DNA of 64,000 nt from Phycisphaerae bacterium (GCA_022180725.1 BQMO01000009.1:1-64000), one strand, 5' to 3'; shown: positions 1-8,062, counted from the first letter of the stretch. Made by a program: numbers and translations. The notes: generated by a model from the sequence alone, not told the origin.

Positions 1-72
1 ACTCCGTCTTATTCGGCCAAGCCGCCCTGGCCCTGCGTGTGATTGAGAGGCCGCCCCGGGGGTGGCAGGGCG

Positions 73-426
73 ATGGCTGATGATATGCGCGGCTCGACAA
101 TCATTCCGATCCCGTCGGAGATGTATGCTTATCACGTGAACCCTGACGACGAGGTGTGCCTGTGCTTTCATGTGACGCTGCGGAAGATCCGCACGTACTT
201 GGCGCGGGAGAACCCCCCGGTGGCGTCGCTGATCAGCGAGTGCCTGGGCGCGGGCACGGGGTGCATGTGGTGCGTGCCGTTCCTGAAGCACCTGCACGCG
301 GAGCACCAGAAGGGCCGCGTGCCCGATCTGAAGGTCAGCCCGGAGGAGTACGCACGCACTCGGCTGACATACCACGACACAAAGCGGCGCGACCCGGACG
401 TGGTGAAGCGGGCGACGGAGGGCTGA
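73..426 (+). CDS. BFD-like [2Fe-2S]-binding protein
   Basis: A 117-residue protein with cysteines spaced as in bacterioferritin-associated-ferredoxin (BFD) domains: C29-L-C31 and then C64-M-W-C67, with an extra C57. In that family the four cysteines hold a [2Fe-2S] cluster used for electron transfer or iron handling. Here the domain stands alone with a basic tail after about residue 90. An in-frame ATG at 43 would add ten Gly/Arg-rich residues. The ATG at 73 is preferred because a purine stretch precedes it and the domain begins soon after. It meets the M16-like gene tail to tail, so its neighbour gives no functional hint. Cluster binding is a family inference and the partner protein is unknown. 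Confidence 0.75.
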   Translation: MADDMRGSTIIPIPSEMYAYHVNPDDEVCLCFHVTLRKIRTYLARENPPVASLISECLGAGTGCMWCVPFLKHLHAEHQKGRVPDLKVSPEEYARTRLTYHDTKRRDPDVVKRATEG

Positions 427-441
427 CGCGGGGAGATCGGG

Positions 442-1683
442 TCAGATCGGCGGGCGGAGGGCCGTGGGGCCGAGCGTGAGGATGGTGGGCGTGCCGAAGT
501 CGCGTCGGGCGAGGTAGGCATTGAGTTGGTCGAGGGTGACGGCGTCGACGGCGGCGGCCATTTCGTCGAGGGAGCGCGGGCGGCCGAGGCGACGCATGTC
601 GGCGGCGAGGGCGGCAGCGCGGGCGCCGGTCGATTCGCCGCTGAAGACCAGCGAACTCTTCATGCCCACCTTGGCACGCGCGAACTCGTCGGGGGTGATA
701 CGACCGGCGGGGGTGGTGATGAGCCGCAACTGCTTCCAGAGTTCGTCGAGTGAATCCTGGGCGCGTTCGGGCGTGGTGCCGACGTAGGCGGAGAGCACGC
801 CATAGTCGCGGTCGCCGCGATAGCCGGCGGCGACGCTGTAGCACAGCCCGCGTTTCTCGCGGACCTCGGTGAAAAGGCGCCCGGCCATGCCGCCGGAAAG
901 GACGCTGACGGCGAGTTTTTCGAGGATGGCATCGGGGTGGGGTTCGGCGGGGGCGTCGAAGGCGGCGAGGACCTGGACCTGGTTGGTTTCGTCGTGCTCG
1001 TGGCGGTAGCCGCGCGGCGGCGTGGGGCCTAGCAACGGTTCCGAGGAGTTGCCGGTCCAGTCGCGGAGGAGGCGGTCGAGTTCCTCGGCGAGCAGCGTGG
1101 GGTTGACATCGCCTGCGGCGGTGAAGCACGCGCCGCGGGGGCGGGCGGACCCATGCCACCCTTGGAGGAGATCGTCGCGGGAGAGGGCGGCGAGGCCCTC
1201 TTCGGTGCCCAGGCCGGTGCGATCGAGGGGCGTGGGAAGGTGGGCGGCCCGGAGCAGGAGGGAGGCGCGCTCCTGCGGATCATCGCGGAGCGAATCGAGG
1301 GCCTGGAGGGCGAGGTCGCGGGCGGCCTCGATCGAGGCCGTGTCCATACGCGGGGCGAGGACCATGTCGGCGAGCAGCGGGAGCACGCCGCGGAGGTGCT
1401 CGCCGAGCATGGTGGCGCTGAGACGGAAGGTGAACGCGCCCGGCTCGGTGCCGCGCGAGGCGCCGAGGCGATCGAAGGCGTCGGCCTGGGCGCGCGAGTC
1501 GAGCGTGCCCGCGCCGCGGAGGAGGAGTTCGTCCCACATGGCGGCGCGGCCGAGAAGGTTGGGCGGGTCGTAGGCGTTGCCGCAGGGGAGCGACCAGTTC
1601 AGCGCCACGGTGCGCACGCCGCGCATCGGTTCGACGACGAGGGGCATGCCGCACGCGAGAGAATGAATGGTGATGCGATCCAT
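442..1683 (-). CDS. M16-family peptidase homologue lacking the zinc motif
   Basis: A 413-residue, two-lobed protein of the insulinase/pitrilysin (M16B) type. The family's zinc motif HxxEH is expected after the Gly-rich strand near residue 45, but the sequence there reads A48-M-W-D51-E52, so both histidines and the glutamate are gone. The second lobe keeps the R/Y substrate-contact region (GGMAGRLFTEVREKRGLCYSV, then a Tyr-rich strand). Many M16B proteases are heterodimers of one active and one R/Y-bearing inactive subunit, and this protein matches the inactive type. No active partner lies in the window. The start at 1683 (MDRITIH) fits the family N-terminus; an in-frame start at 1743 would add 20 residues. 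The fold is seen clearly; the role is inferred. Confidence 0.8.
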   Translation of the reverse strand: MDRITIHSLACGMPLVVEPMRGVRTVALNWSLPCGNAYDPPNLLGRAAMWDELLLRGAGTLDSRAQADAFDRLGASRGTEPGAFTFRLSATMLGEHLRGVLPLLADMVLAPRMDTASIEAARDLALQALDSLRDDPQERASLLLRAAHLPTPLDRTGLGTEEGLAALSRDDLLQGWHGSARPRGACFTAAGDVNPTLLAEELDRLLRDWTGNSSEPLLGPTPPRGYRHEHDETNQVQVLAAFDAPAEPHPDAILEKLAVSVLSGGMAGRLFTEVREKRGLCYSVAAGYRGDRDYGVLSAYVGTTPERAQDSLDELWKQLRLITTPAGRITPDEFARAKVGMKSSLVFSGESTGARAAALAADMRRLGRPRSLDEMAAAVDAVTLDQLNAYLARRDFGTPTILTLGPTALRPPI

Positions 1684-1782
1684 GATGATGGAGCGGGAGT
1701 CTATCGCGCGCGGCGAGGAGGCGCGGCTGAACAAATTCCGCAAAATAATTTCGCGAACTCATGCACAAGGGCATTGACTTCC

Positions 1783-1788
1783 GATAAT
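1783..1788 (+). promoter_or_regulatory. possible -10 box before the poly-lysine micro-ORFs
   Basis: GATAAT matches five of six bases of the -10 consensus and lies about 80 bases before the first micro-ORF. No convincing -35 box stands 16-18 bases upstream; a TTGACT at 1774-1779 is too close. Weak call. Confidence 0.3.
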
Positions 1789-1867
1789 CTCTCCCACATG
1801 AGCGCGGCGGATCATCGCAGCGTGTGATGGTTCGGCTCGAGGCTCGGCATTCGCAAGGAGCACGACC

Positions 1868-1909
1868 ATGGCGAAGAAGGCCAAGAAGAAGGGCAAGAAA
1901 AAGAAGTAA
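1868..1909 (+). CDS. 13-residue poly-lysine micro-ORF, copy 1
   Basis: ATG to TAA encodes MAKKAKKKGKKKK: nine lysines and no acidic residue. A strong Shine-Dalgarno sequence (AAGGAG, 1855-1860) sits seven bases before the ATG. A second ORF encoding the identical peptide follows 53 bases later with its own ribosome site. The copies differ only by synonymous AAG/AAA changes, which argues that the peptide itself is selected. Highly basic short peptides could bind nucleic acid, ribosomes or the acidic cell surface; which is unknown. It resembles no named family I can place: it is shorter than ribosomal protein THX and unlike COX24/AURKAIP1 tails. Confidence 0.6.
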   Translation: MAKKAKKKGKKKK

Positions 1910-1962
1910 GACGGACACCGTGTCCGTCGGGATCGATCCACACACTTTCAGGAGACTGAACC

Positions 1963-2004
1963 ATGGCGAAGAAAGCCAAGAAGAAGGGCAAGAAGAAGAA
2001 GTAA
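1963..2004 (+). CDS. 13-residue poly-lysine micro-ORF, copy 2
   Basis: This encodes the same 13 residues (MAKKAKKKGKKKK) as the ORF at 1868, again with a good ribosome site (AGGAG, 1950-1954) eight bases before the ATG. Two synonymous codon differences separate the copies, while the spacer between them is unrelated. Conservation of the peptide and of the ribosome site, but not of the rest, favours a translated duplicated micro-gene over a chance A/G-rich run. An intrinsic terminator lies about 185 bases downstream, so both copies may share one short transcript. Confidence 0.6.
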   Translation: MAKKAKKKGKKKK

Positions 2005-2321
2005 CGCCCGGCCGACGGGATGGATCGGCGGGGCGCCTCCACGCGAGGCGGATTCAACCCCGGCGTGTGACGCCGCCCCCGATCGATAATCCGCGTCGGT
2101 GTCTTTCCCCGCGAGCGCACGCCGATGCGTGCACCCCCGGCCCGGAGTCGGGGATGAGGCTCGCGGGACAACCGAATCAGAACTCGACGAGACGGGGCCG
2201 AGGATTCGGTCCCGTCTTGTTTTTGCTTGCCAATCGGCCGCGGTCTTCGCGGCACGGCGCACGCGACACCCCGACTTTGCCAAGCGAGGTACCATGGCGC
2301 GGCAAGGGAGTTCAGGGCGCA
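2005..2321. other. intergenic region
   Basis: These 317 bases carry no ORF I can support. They hold a small GCCTC/GAGGC hairpin near 2034-2048 without a T-run, the terminator at 2190-2224, and a TACCAT (2290-2295) that could be the -10 box for the gene starting at 2322. Confidence 0.6.
2190..2224 (+). terminator. intrinsic terminator
   Basis: A near-perfect hairpin pairs AGACGGG (2190-2196) with CCCGTCT (2211-2217) and, inside it, CCGA with TCGG around a GGAT loop. It is followed at once by TGTTTTT. This is a textbook rho-independent terminator for transcripts coming from the micro-ORFs. Confidence 0.85.
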
Positions 2322-2942
2322 ATGGGCGATAAATCATTGACAGGACAAGTGTTACGCCGAACGTTGCGTGCGGCGTTTCGGGCGGTGCTCGTGGTTGATG
2401 CGAGGGATGACGCGGTGAACTTCGTGATCCAGGCGGCGACGGGTTGCCCTGTGTTCCCAGTTCGGGCCGACGTGCCCGACGCTGAATCGTGTGCCCTGGT
2501 TGTGCCCGAGCATGGACCGACGGCGATCGTGCTGATGGGGACCCCGGGGGAGGTTGATCCGACCCGCGAGGCGACGTGCGACGTGCACGCGGCCCACTTC
2601 GGCCCGACGACGCTACCGAGGTGGGTGCGATTGAACATCGAGAGTGCGCGATTCAGCCAGGGTGTGTGTGACGGCGGCGAGGTCGCGATGCCTGACGTGG
2701 TCGCGGCGCAACGATCAGCGTTGTGCCGCGAGGTGAATGCCGACCGCGCGGCCCTGACCGCCGCGTGCCTCGGTCGCACGGGAGTGCACGCGCCGGATGT
2801 TCGCGCGATCAATGTCGATGCGTCGGGGATCACGGTTCGCGCGGCGTTCGACCTGTTGCGACTCGAGTTTGGTGACGAGGTTGATTCCGTAGACGCCGCA
2901 CGGGCGGAGATCGCGCGACTCCTGCGTACAGTCGGCCCGTGA
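2322..2942 (+). CDS. HugZ-like/DUF2470 protein (FMN-binding split-barrel type)
   Basis: A 206-residue protein. The C-terminal third (from about residue 125: REVNADRAALTAACLG, then DVRAINVDASGITVRAAFD and a DAARAEIARLL helix) resembles DUF2470, the C-terminal module of haem-utilisation (HugZ-type) and pyridoxamine-phosphate-oxidase-like proteins. The N-terminal part would be the split-barrel flavin- or haem-binding fold, but it is divergent. The frame stays open far upstream; the ATG at 2322 was chosen because an AAGGGAG stretch precedes it and upstream residues are low complexity. Its stop codon overlaps the GTG start of the amidohydrolase by four bases, so the two are probably translationally coupled. 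Haem binding is not shown by the sequence. Confidence 0.55.
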   Translation: MGDKSLTGQVLRRTLRAAFRAVLVVDARDDAVNFVIQAATGCPVFPVRADVPDAESCALVVPEHGPTAIVLMGTPGEVDPTREATCDVHAAHFGPTTLPRWVRLNIESARFSQGVCDGGEVAMPDVVAAQRSALCREVNADRAALTAACLGRTGVHAPDVRAINVDASGITVRAAFDLLRLEFGDEVDSVDAARAEIARLLRTVGP

Positions 2943-4285
2943 GCACGCCGGCAACCAACAAGTTGTCCACACGCCATCTCCGTGAAGCGCATGCGCACCT
3001 GGCGATGCACGGGCAGGCGCTCACCATGCTCCACCTGAACGATTGCGGTTCGCACCGGGAGAGTCTGGAGCGGATCAGGGGGCTCGCGGGGACGCTCGAT
3101 CGTGATGACCGGTCCGGGCGGCGATGGCTCCTGGCCGATGCGCTTCGGATTGAGGGGTGGGACGAGCCTCGCTGGCCAACGCGCGACGACCTGGACCGAG
3201 CCTGCCCGGATCGTCCGGCGGTGATCCTGTCGTTCGATTACCACGCCGTGGTCGCGAACACCCCGGCCTTGCGCGCGTCGGGCATCGGCGAGGGGGACGC
3301 GGACCCCGAGGGTGGGGTCATGCAGCGCGACGGGGCGGGGCGGCTGACGGGGGTGCTCTTCGAGGCGGCGGCATGGAAGGTGCGGAACGCCATCCCTGCA
3401 CTTACCGAGCCTGAACGTGAGGCGGCGGTGCTGGCATCCCTGGAGCATCTCGCGTCGCTCGGGTTCGTGGAGGTGCACGATCTACTGGCCCCGCCGTGGC
3501 TGGGCGGGGTGCTGGCGAAGTTGGCGGCCGAGGGACGGCTGCGGCAGCGCGTCTTGCTGTATCCGCCGCTGGAGGAGTTGCCCACGGCCTTGGCGACGGC
3601 GTCAACGTGGGAGGATGGGGAACGGGTAATCCTGGCGGGGGCGAAGGTGTTTGCCGATGGAACGCTGAACAGCCGGACGGCATGGATGCTTTCGCCGTAT
3701 GCACACCCGATGAGTGGGCACCCGTGCGGCACGCCGCTGATGACCGTCGCGCAGTTGGAAGGCGCTTTGCGCGTAACCGCCGAGGCGGGGGTGGGGTTGG
3801 CGGTGCACGCCATCGGTGATGGGGCGGTGCGCGCGGTGCTCGACGCGCGGGCGCGGGTTCAACGAGCGCCGGGATGGATTGAACGGCGAACGAAACACGG
3901 CGAGGCGGCCTCGGTACCCGGGGTACGGATCGAACACGCGGAGATCGTGGACGCAGCGGATGTGCCGCGATTCGCAGAGTTAGGGGTGGTGTGCAGCGTC
4001 CAGCCGTGTCATCTGCTGGCGGATGTCGAGGTGCTCCGACGGGAACTGCCTCATCGTCTGGATCGCGTGCTGCCCTTGCGGGAACTGCTGGACGCTGGGT
4101 GTAAGTCCGGAACTGGGCTGATGTTCGGGAGCGACGTGCCGATCGTTCGGGCGGACCCGCGAGACAGCATCCAAGCGGCGGTGCACCGTCGGCGGCGAGG
4201 GGCCGGCGTGGCCGAGGCGATCGGGCGAGAGCACTCGCTGACTGAATCCGTGGCCGACTCATGCTTTTTTGCCTTGACAGAGTGA
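2939..4285 (+). CDS. YtcJ-like metal-dependent amidohydrolase
   Basis: A 448-residue amidohydrolase-superfamily protein. Landmarks in order: EAHAHLAMHG (metal-binding His pair, near residue 16), AGAKVFADGTLNSRTA (the YtcJ-type Lys/Asp signature, near 229), AVHAIGDGAV (near 279), RIEHAEI (near 328) and GSDVPIV (near 394). Such enzymes hydrolyse amide or imine bonds; the substrate is unknown. Both ends are short compared with the roughly 530-residue YtcJ family. The N-terminal beta-sandwich strands are missing, and the protein stops at SCFFALTE, where the family would continue with its closing segment. The last bases overlap a good -35 box of the next gene. The GTG start at 2939 overlaps the previous gene by four bases. 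Confidence 0.8.
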   Translation: MSTPATNKLSTRHLREAHAHLAMHGQALTMLHLNDCGSHRESLERIRGLAGTLDRDDRSGRRWLLADALRIEGWDEPRWPTRDDLDRACPDRPAVILSFDYHAVVANTPALRASGIGEGDADPEGGVMQRDGAGRLTGVLFEAAAWKVRNAIPALTEPEREAAVLASLEHLASLGFVEVHDLLAPPWLGGVLAKLAAEGRLRQRVLLYPPLEELPTALATASTWEDGERVILAGAKVFADGTLNSRTAWMLSPYAHPMSGHPCGTPLMTVAQLEGALRVTAEAGVGLAVHAIGDGAVRAVLDARARVQRAPGWIERRTKHGEAASVPGVRIEHAEIVDAADVPRFAELGVVCSVQPCHLLADVEVLRRELPHRLDRVLPLRELLDAGCKSGTGLMFGSDVPIVRADPRDSIQAAVHRRRRGAGVAEAIGREHSLTESVADSCFFALTE

Positions 4286-4302
4286 CATGATTTCTTGATG
4301 AT
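4274..4302 (+). promoter_or_regulatory. promoter for the S8 protease gene
   Basis: TTGACA (4274-4279, perfect -35) stands 17 bases before GATGAT (4297-4302, four of six for -10). It overlaps the last codons of the amidohydrolase gene and lies about 95 bases before the protease start. Confidence 0.6.
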
Positions 4303-4395
4303 TCTCCGTGAGTGGGAGCTCGTGGATGCGATTGAAATCGTGCCGCGTGGCAGGCACGCGAAACGCAGACCGGATCTGCACTCGAGGAGAGAGTC

Positions 4396-6462
4396 ATGAA
4401 CTGCTGTGTGCGCCCATGTCCTGCCCGCATCGTGTCCGCGATTGCAGGATTGGCGGTGGCCTTTGGAGCGTTCGCCCAAATGCCGTCGCACACCATCACG
4501 AACATTGACCTTCTGAAGAACAGGGGTCTGACGGGTAACGGCATCGCCATCGGCATGACCGAGAGCGGGCTGGCGCCGGCGCACCTGAGTTACGAGCATC
4601 GGGTGAACGGGCGACAGCCCGTGGGCGCGGGGAACACGGCGGACGCGATACTGCACGCCTGTCACGTCGCGGGGATCATGCTGTCGGACAACACGACGTA
4701 CGGCGGGACGAACGTGGGCGGGGTGGCCCGCAACGCGAGACTGTGGTCGGCGAACAGTTTCGGCGGGGGCGCCACGCACTTCGCGGCGATGGATTGGCTG
4801 GTACAGAACCCCGCGGCGGACCTGATCAACATCAGCTGGGGCGGGAACCCCGCCGCCGATCCGGACCCGGACACGGTGTGTGTGGATCGCGTGGTGCATC
4901 AGTACCGCAGGCTCGTGGTGTGCGCGGCGGGGAACGAGGGGAACGGCACCGGGCGGATTATCTCGCCCGGCGACGGATTCAACGTGCTGACGGTCGGGGC
5001 GACAGGGTTCGGCGGGAGTTCGCTGGTCACGCCGAACTACCGGCGGATCGCGAACTACTCGTCGTATGGGCTGACGACGGGGGCCACCATGGGCAACCGG
5101 GCGAAAGTTGACCTGGTGGCGCCCGGGTCGTTCATTTTCTCGGCGAGCAATCGCGATCACAACACCAACGGCCTGGCCGAGGATTTCCACAACAGCGACT
5201 TCGGCGGCGCGAACATGAACCCGGTGAACGGGACGAGCTTTGCCGCCCCGCACGTGACGGGGACGGCGGCGTTGCTGATGGAGCACGCAACGGGGCGGGC
5301 GTGGGAGGCGGCGGGGAAAGACCCGCTGGTGCTGAAGGCCGTGCTCATGAATGGCGCCTCGAAGAATGTGTACGACCGCAACAATCAGCGGTGGGATGAT
5401 CCGTCGGTCGCGAAAGCGGCCAACGGGAACGACCTGGTGACGGGCACGGGGCTGCTCGACGCGGAACAATCGTTCCTGACGTACCAAGGCGGGCGCGTCG
5501 GGTTCAACTACAAGACGGGGAACATCTACGGCGTGGGCGGGACGACCCCGAGCACCGGCTGGGGCACCGACAGCGTCGCGAGCAGTTCGGTGACGCAGTG
5601 GTGGACGGACGCCAAGGTCCGCAAGGGGTCGTACATCATCGCGACGCTCGCGTGGGAGCGGCCGACGCAGGGGAACAACTCGGCGAGCGCGGCGTACACG
5701 CGGTCGCTGACCGATTTGGACTTGTACGTGCGCAACTTCGCCGACGACAGCACCGTGGGCTCGTCCACGAGCGTCTTCAGCAGCACGGAGCACGTGGTGG
5801 CGAAGATGCCGACGCGGGAACGCGTGAAGATCGAGGCGAAGAACCTGGGGTCGAACTCGGAAAACTTTGGAGTCGCCTGGCACACGTTCGCGGCGCCGAC
5901 GGCCCTGCAATGCTTCAACGGCGATTTCATGGGTGACCGCGGGGCGCTCAACGACAACGGGTGGTTCGATGTCTCCACGCACGGGACGTCGTCGGTGCTG
6001 CGGCCGTCGTTTACGAACCAGACGGCCGACGCGTCGTTCGCCATGTCCCTCCTGCCCGACAGCCTGGGCCTGCCCGCGGGCATGGCGCAGGAACTCGTCA
6101 CCCCGACCAGCGGGTTCTGGATGCGGTTCGATGTGGCTTTCACCGGCTCACTCAACGATCATGCACTGATGGTGACGCTGGGGAACGTGGACCTGCTGAC
6201 CGCGGCGGGCTTTGACAACGGGCGGATCACTCCCGACGGCACGAACACCAATCAGTACCGAACCTACATCATCGACCTCGCATACAACCAGAGCATCTTC
6301 TCGGGTCTGACCGGGGGGTTCCAGGATCTGGCCTTCACGGGTCTGGGCTACGGCGGCGGACGGATCAACGTTGACAACATCTGCTATATCCCGACGACCG
6401 GCACACTGGCACTGGCGGGCATGGGGATGCTCATCGCCGTCCAGCGGCGGCGGCGTTCATGA
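4396..6462 (+). CDS. secreted subtilisin-like (S8) serine protease with C-terminal sorting tail
   Basis: A 688-residue protein. Residues 1-28 form a signal peptide ending AFGAFA. The S8 fold follows: the histidine motif is present as HACHVAGI, and the nucleophile motif as NGTSFAAPHVTG. The catalytic aspartate is not seen: the strand that normally reads VxDTG reads IAIGMTESGLA, with a Glu at or beside the Asp position. A beta-rich domain (about 390-640) follows, and the chain ends with PTTGTLALAGMG plus a run of arginines, a PEP-CTERM-like sorting signal. An SD (GAGGAGAG) precedes the ATG. It is probably exported and anchored or processed at the cell surface. Whether it is active with Glu is open. 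Confidence 0.85.
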   Translation: MNCCVRPCPARIVSAIAGLAVAFGAFAQMPSHTITNIDLLKNRGLTGNGIAIGMTESGLAPAHLSYEHRVNGRQPVGAGNTADAILHACHVAGIMLSDNTTYGGTNVGGVARNARLWSANSFGGGATHFAAMDWLVQNPAADLINISWGGNPAADPDPDTVCVDRVVHQYRRLVVCAAGNEGNGTGRIISPGDGFNVLTVGATGFGGSSLVTPNYRRIANYSSYGLTTGATMGNRAKVDLVAPGSFIFSASNRDHNTNGLAEDFHNSDFGGANMNPVNGTSFAAPHVTGTAALLMEHATGRAWEAAGKDPLVLKAVLMNGASKNVYDRNNQRWDDPSVAKAANGNDLVTGTGLLDAEQSFLTYQGGRVGFNYKTGNIYGVGGTTPSTGWGTDSVASSSVTQWWTDAKVRKGSYIIATLAWERPTQGNNSASAAYTRSLTDLDLYVRNFADDSTVGSSTSVFSSTEHVVAKMPTRERVKIEAKNLGSNSENFGVAWHTFAAPTALQCFNGDFMGDRGALNDNGWFDVSTHGTSSVLRPSFTNQTADASFAMSLLPDSLGLPAGMAQELVTPTSGFWMRFDVAFTGSLNDHALMVTLGNVDLLTAAGFDNGRITPDGTNTNQYRTYIIDLAYNQSIFSGLTGGFQDLAFTGLGYGGGRINVDNICYIPTTGTLALAGMGMLIAVQRRRRS

Positions 6463-6502
6463 GGAGAATCGAACGGTCACGTGAGGGTGATCGCCGGGTG
6501 GT

Positions 6503-6979
6503 TCAGGCCGCTCGGCGGTCGTTGTTGAACTGATCGGCGGCGGCCTTCTGGCGCTGCCATTGTCGCTGGGTGCGCACACCGCTGGGCGTATCGGGACTTT
6601 CACGCCAATCTTCGGCGGCGTTGAGCGTCACTTCCATGGGCATGGTCTTGCGATAGCCCAGCAACCGGATGATCTCGAGCACGTCGGTCCAGGTCGGGAA
6701 CGTGACCTGGTTGGATTTCTTGAACTGCTCGACGGCCATAAGGAAGAGGAACTGCTCCTTGGTCATGTCGCCGGATTCCGCGGCGCGGGCGAAGTCGGAG
6801 AGGCGTCGGCCCGGCCCGCGGCGGCGTTCCATCCCGGACGGGGGAGCCTCGCTGATCGGCTTGCCATCGACCGTCGTCGTGCGGCGATCGGTCCAGAGTC
6901 GGCGGTCGACCACGCCTCCCGGGTTGCCCGCGGGCTGGGCGTTGTGATTCGCGGGATTCGTATTGCGATTCTCCGGCAC
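6503..6979 (-). CDS. hypothetical hydrophilic protein
   Basis: 158 residues of unrecognised family. The first 65 are Arg/Asn/Pro-rich and look disordered. The middle (about 70-125) is predicted helical and contains QFLFLMAVEQFKKSNQ and WTDVLEIIRLLGYRKT, followed by a charged tail. There is no signal peptide or membrane segment. The GTG start at 6979 is fixed by a perfect GGAGGT five bases upstream. It meets the S8 protease gene tail to tail. It may be a regulatory or adaptor protein, but nothing in the sequence decides this. Confidence 0.7.
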   Translation of the reverse strand: MPENRNTNPANHNAQPAGNPGGVVDRRLWTDRRTTTVDGKPISEAPPSGMERRRGPGRRLSDFARAAESGDMTKEQFLFLMAVEQFKKSNQVTFPTWTDVLEIIRLLGYRKTMPMEVTLNAAEDWRESPDTPSGVRTQRQWQRQKAAADQFNNDRRAA

Positions 6980-7035
6980 GGGGCACCTCCGTCAAGGGCG
7001 CCGAAGCCGGTCAGGTGGCCGTGGGAGCGGCCGCT

Positions 7036-7353
7036 CTACAGGTCGTCGTCCTCGTCATCTTCATCGTCTTCGTCGCCTTCACCATCGAGGTCCTCTTCGG
7101 TGTCATCGTCGAGGAAGTCGTCGTCGTCGTCGCCAAAGTCGGCATCATCGTCAAAGTCGTCATCGTCGCCGAAACCTTCGTCGTCCTCGTCGTCGAGGTC
7201 GTCTTCCTCGCTCATGATCCACCGGGGTCGGGGCAGGCTGGAGGTCTGCTCCCCGATCGGGCGGTGGGAGGGCGTGACGCGGGGAAGATCGACCACGTCG
7301 CCGCCGGAGAGGCCTTTCGTGGTGCCGTTCGCGATGAGGAGTTGCTTCGCCAT
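7036..7353 (-). CDS. small protein with a very acidic Asp/Glu tail
   Basis: 105 residues. The first 45 or so (MAKQLLIANGTTKGLSGG..., ending near PRPRWIM) are ordinary; from about residue 47 to the end the chain is almost only Asp and Glu with a few Phe and Gly. The ATG at 7353 is preceded by GGAAGGTGG, a good ribosome site; longer readings of the frame lack one. An internal ATG (MSEEDD) would encode the acidic part alone. Acidic tails of this kind occur in nucleic-acid mimics, histone-chaperone-like proteins and Ca2+-binding surfaces. The function here is unknown. It is not obviously low-quality sequence, because the frame is intact. Confidence 0.65.
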   Translation of the reverse strand: MAKQLLIANGTTKGLSGGDVVDLPRVTPSHRPIGEQTSSLPRPRWIMSEEDDLDDEDDEGFGDDDDFDDDADFGDDDDDFLDDDTEEDLDGEGDEDDEDDEDDDL

Positions 7354-7579
7354 GATCCACCTTCCAAGTTCAAACCCGAGTACTCTCCAAGCCGCCGAGC
7401 ATACGCCCCGTCGCCGCATGTTTCGCTCCGGGTACACCCTCGGTTCCCGTCCAGAATCACTCCCAATGTTTCATGGCGGCGTGGCGTCCGCCCGAAGTGG
7501 CGGTACGATACAGCCCGAGCCGGACAAGTCAAACCGGTCTCCGCGGTAAAGTTCTCCACCGGTTTTCCACGCACCGAGC

Positions 7580-8062
7580 ATGCCCACCCCTCCTCCACCG
7601 TCCGGCTTTCAACCACTCGCGCTTCTTGGCGCGGCCATATTCCCCGGGCTGGGGCACGTGCTCGGCAAGGACCCCAAACGCGGGGCCTGCGTCGCGCTGG
7701 GCGTGCTCGGGTTGTTTTTCGGGGGCATTCTGATCGGGGGGATCGACGTGATCGACTCGAAAGAGGACCGCGTCTGGTTCTATGGGCAGGCGCTGGTCGG
7801 CCCGGTCGCGTTTGGCGTGGATTACCTCCACCAGTCACGGTTCAAGGTACATGCGCCCGGAGGGGTGGTTCGCTCGGCGTACCCCACGGAAGGCCGGGAT
7901 CCCACAACCGGGGCGCCCGTCGTTGGTGGTCGCCCGCCGAACACCAAGAGCATCGGGAAGATGAACGAAATTGGCACGCTCTTTGCCACGATCGCGGGGA
8001 TGATGAATCTGATCGCGGTCATTGACGCGGGATTCCCCGTCTCACGAACCAGGAAAACCTGA
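7580..8062 (+). CDS. small membrane protein, unknown function
   Basis: 160 residues with three or four likely membrane segments: FQPLALLGAAIFPGLGHVLG, CVALGVLGLFFGGILIGG, a Gly/Val-rich stretch near residue 72 (ALVGPVAFGV), and IGTLFATIAGMMNLIAV near the C-terminus. Two soluble loops (residues 56-70 and 83-125) lie between them. I do not recognise a named family with certainty, though the PGLGH motif recalls small planctomycete membrane proteins. No strong SD is seen before the ATG. It diverges from the acidic-tail gene, with 226 bases between their starts. Confidence 0.65.
   Translation: MPTPPPPSGFQPLALLGAAIFPGLGHVLGKDPKRGACVALGVLGLFFGGILIGGIDVIDSKEDRVWFYGQALVGPVAFGVDYLHQSRFKVHAPGGVVRSAYPTEGRDPTTGAPVVGGRPPNTKSIGKMNEIGTLFATIAGMMNLIAVIDAGFPVSRTRKT

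Noticed and set aside
1..72. End of an upstream gene (a frame open to TGA at 40-42)
   Set aside because: Only about 13 codons are visible; there is too little to support a call.
1774..1788. TTGACT with GATAAT as a -35/-10 pair
   Set aside because: Only three bases separate them; they cannot work as one promoter, so only the -10 is kept as a weak candidate.
2034..2048. GCCTC/GAGGC hairpin as a terminator
   Set aside because: No T-run follows, and a much better terminator lies downstream at 2190.
4051..5982. 643-codon minus-strand open frame opposite the S8 protease
   Set aside because: Composition is Arg/Val/Pro-rich shadow; the plus strand has signal peptide, catalytic motifs and ribosome site.
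7015..8025. Val-rich plus-strand frame opposite the acidic-tail gene
   Set aside because: Its hydrophobic Val run is simply the reverse reading of GAC/GAG repeats; no start signal.
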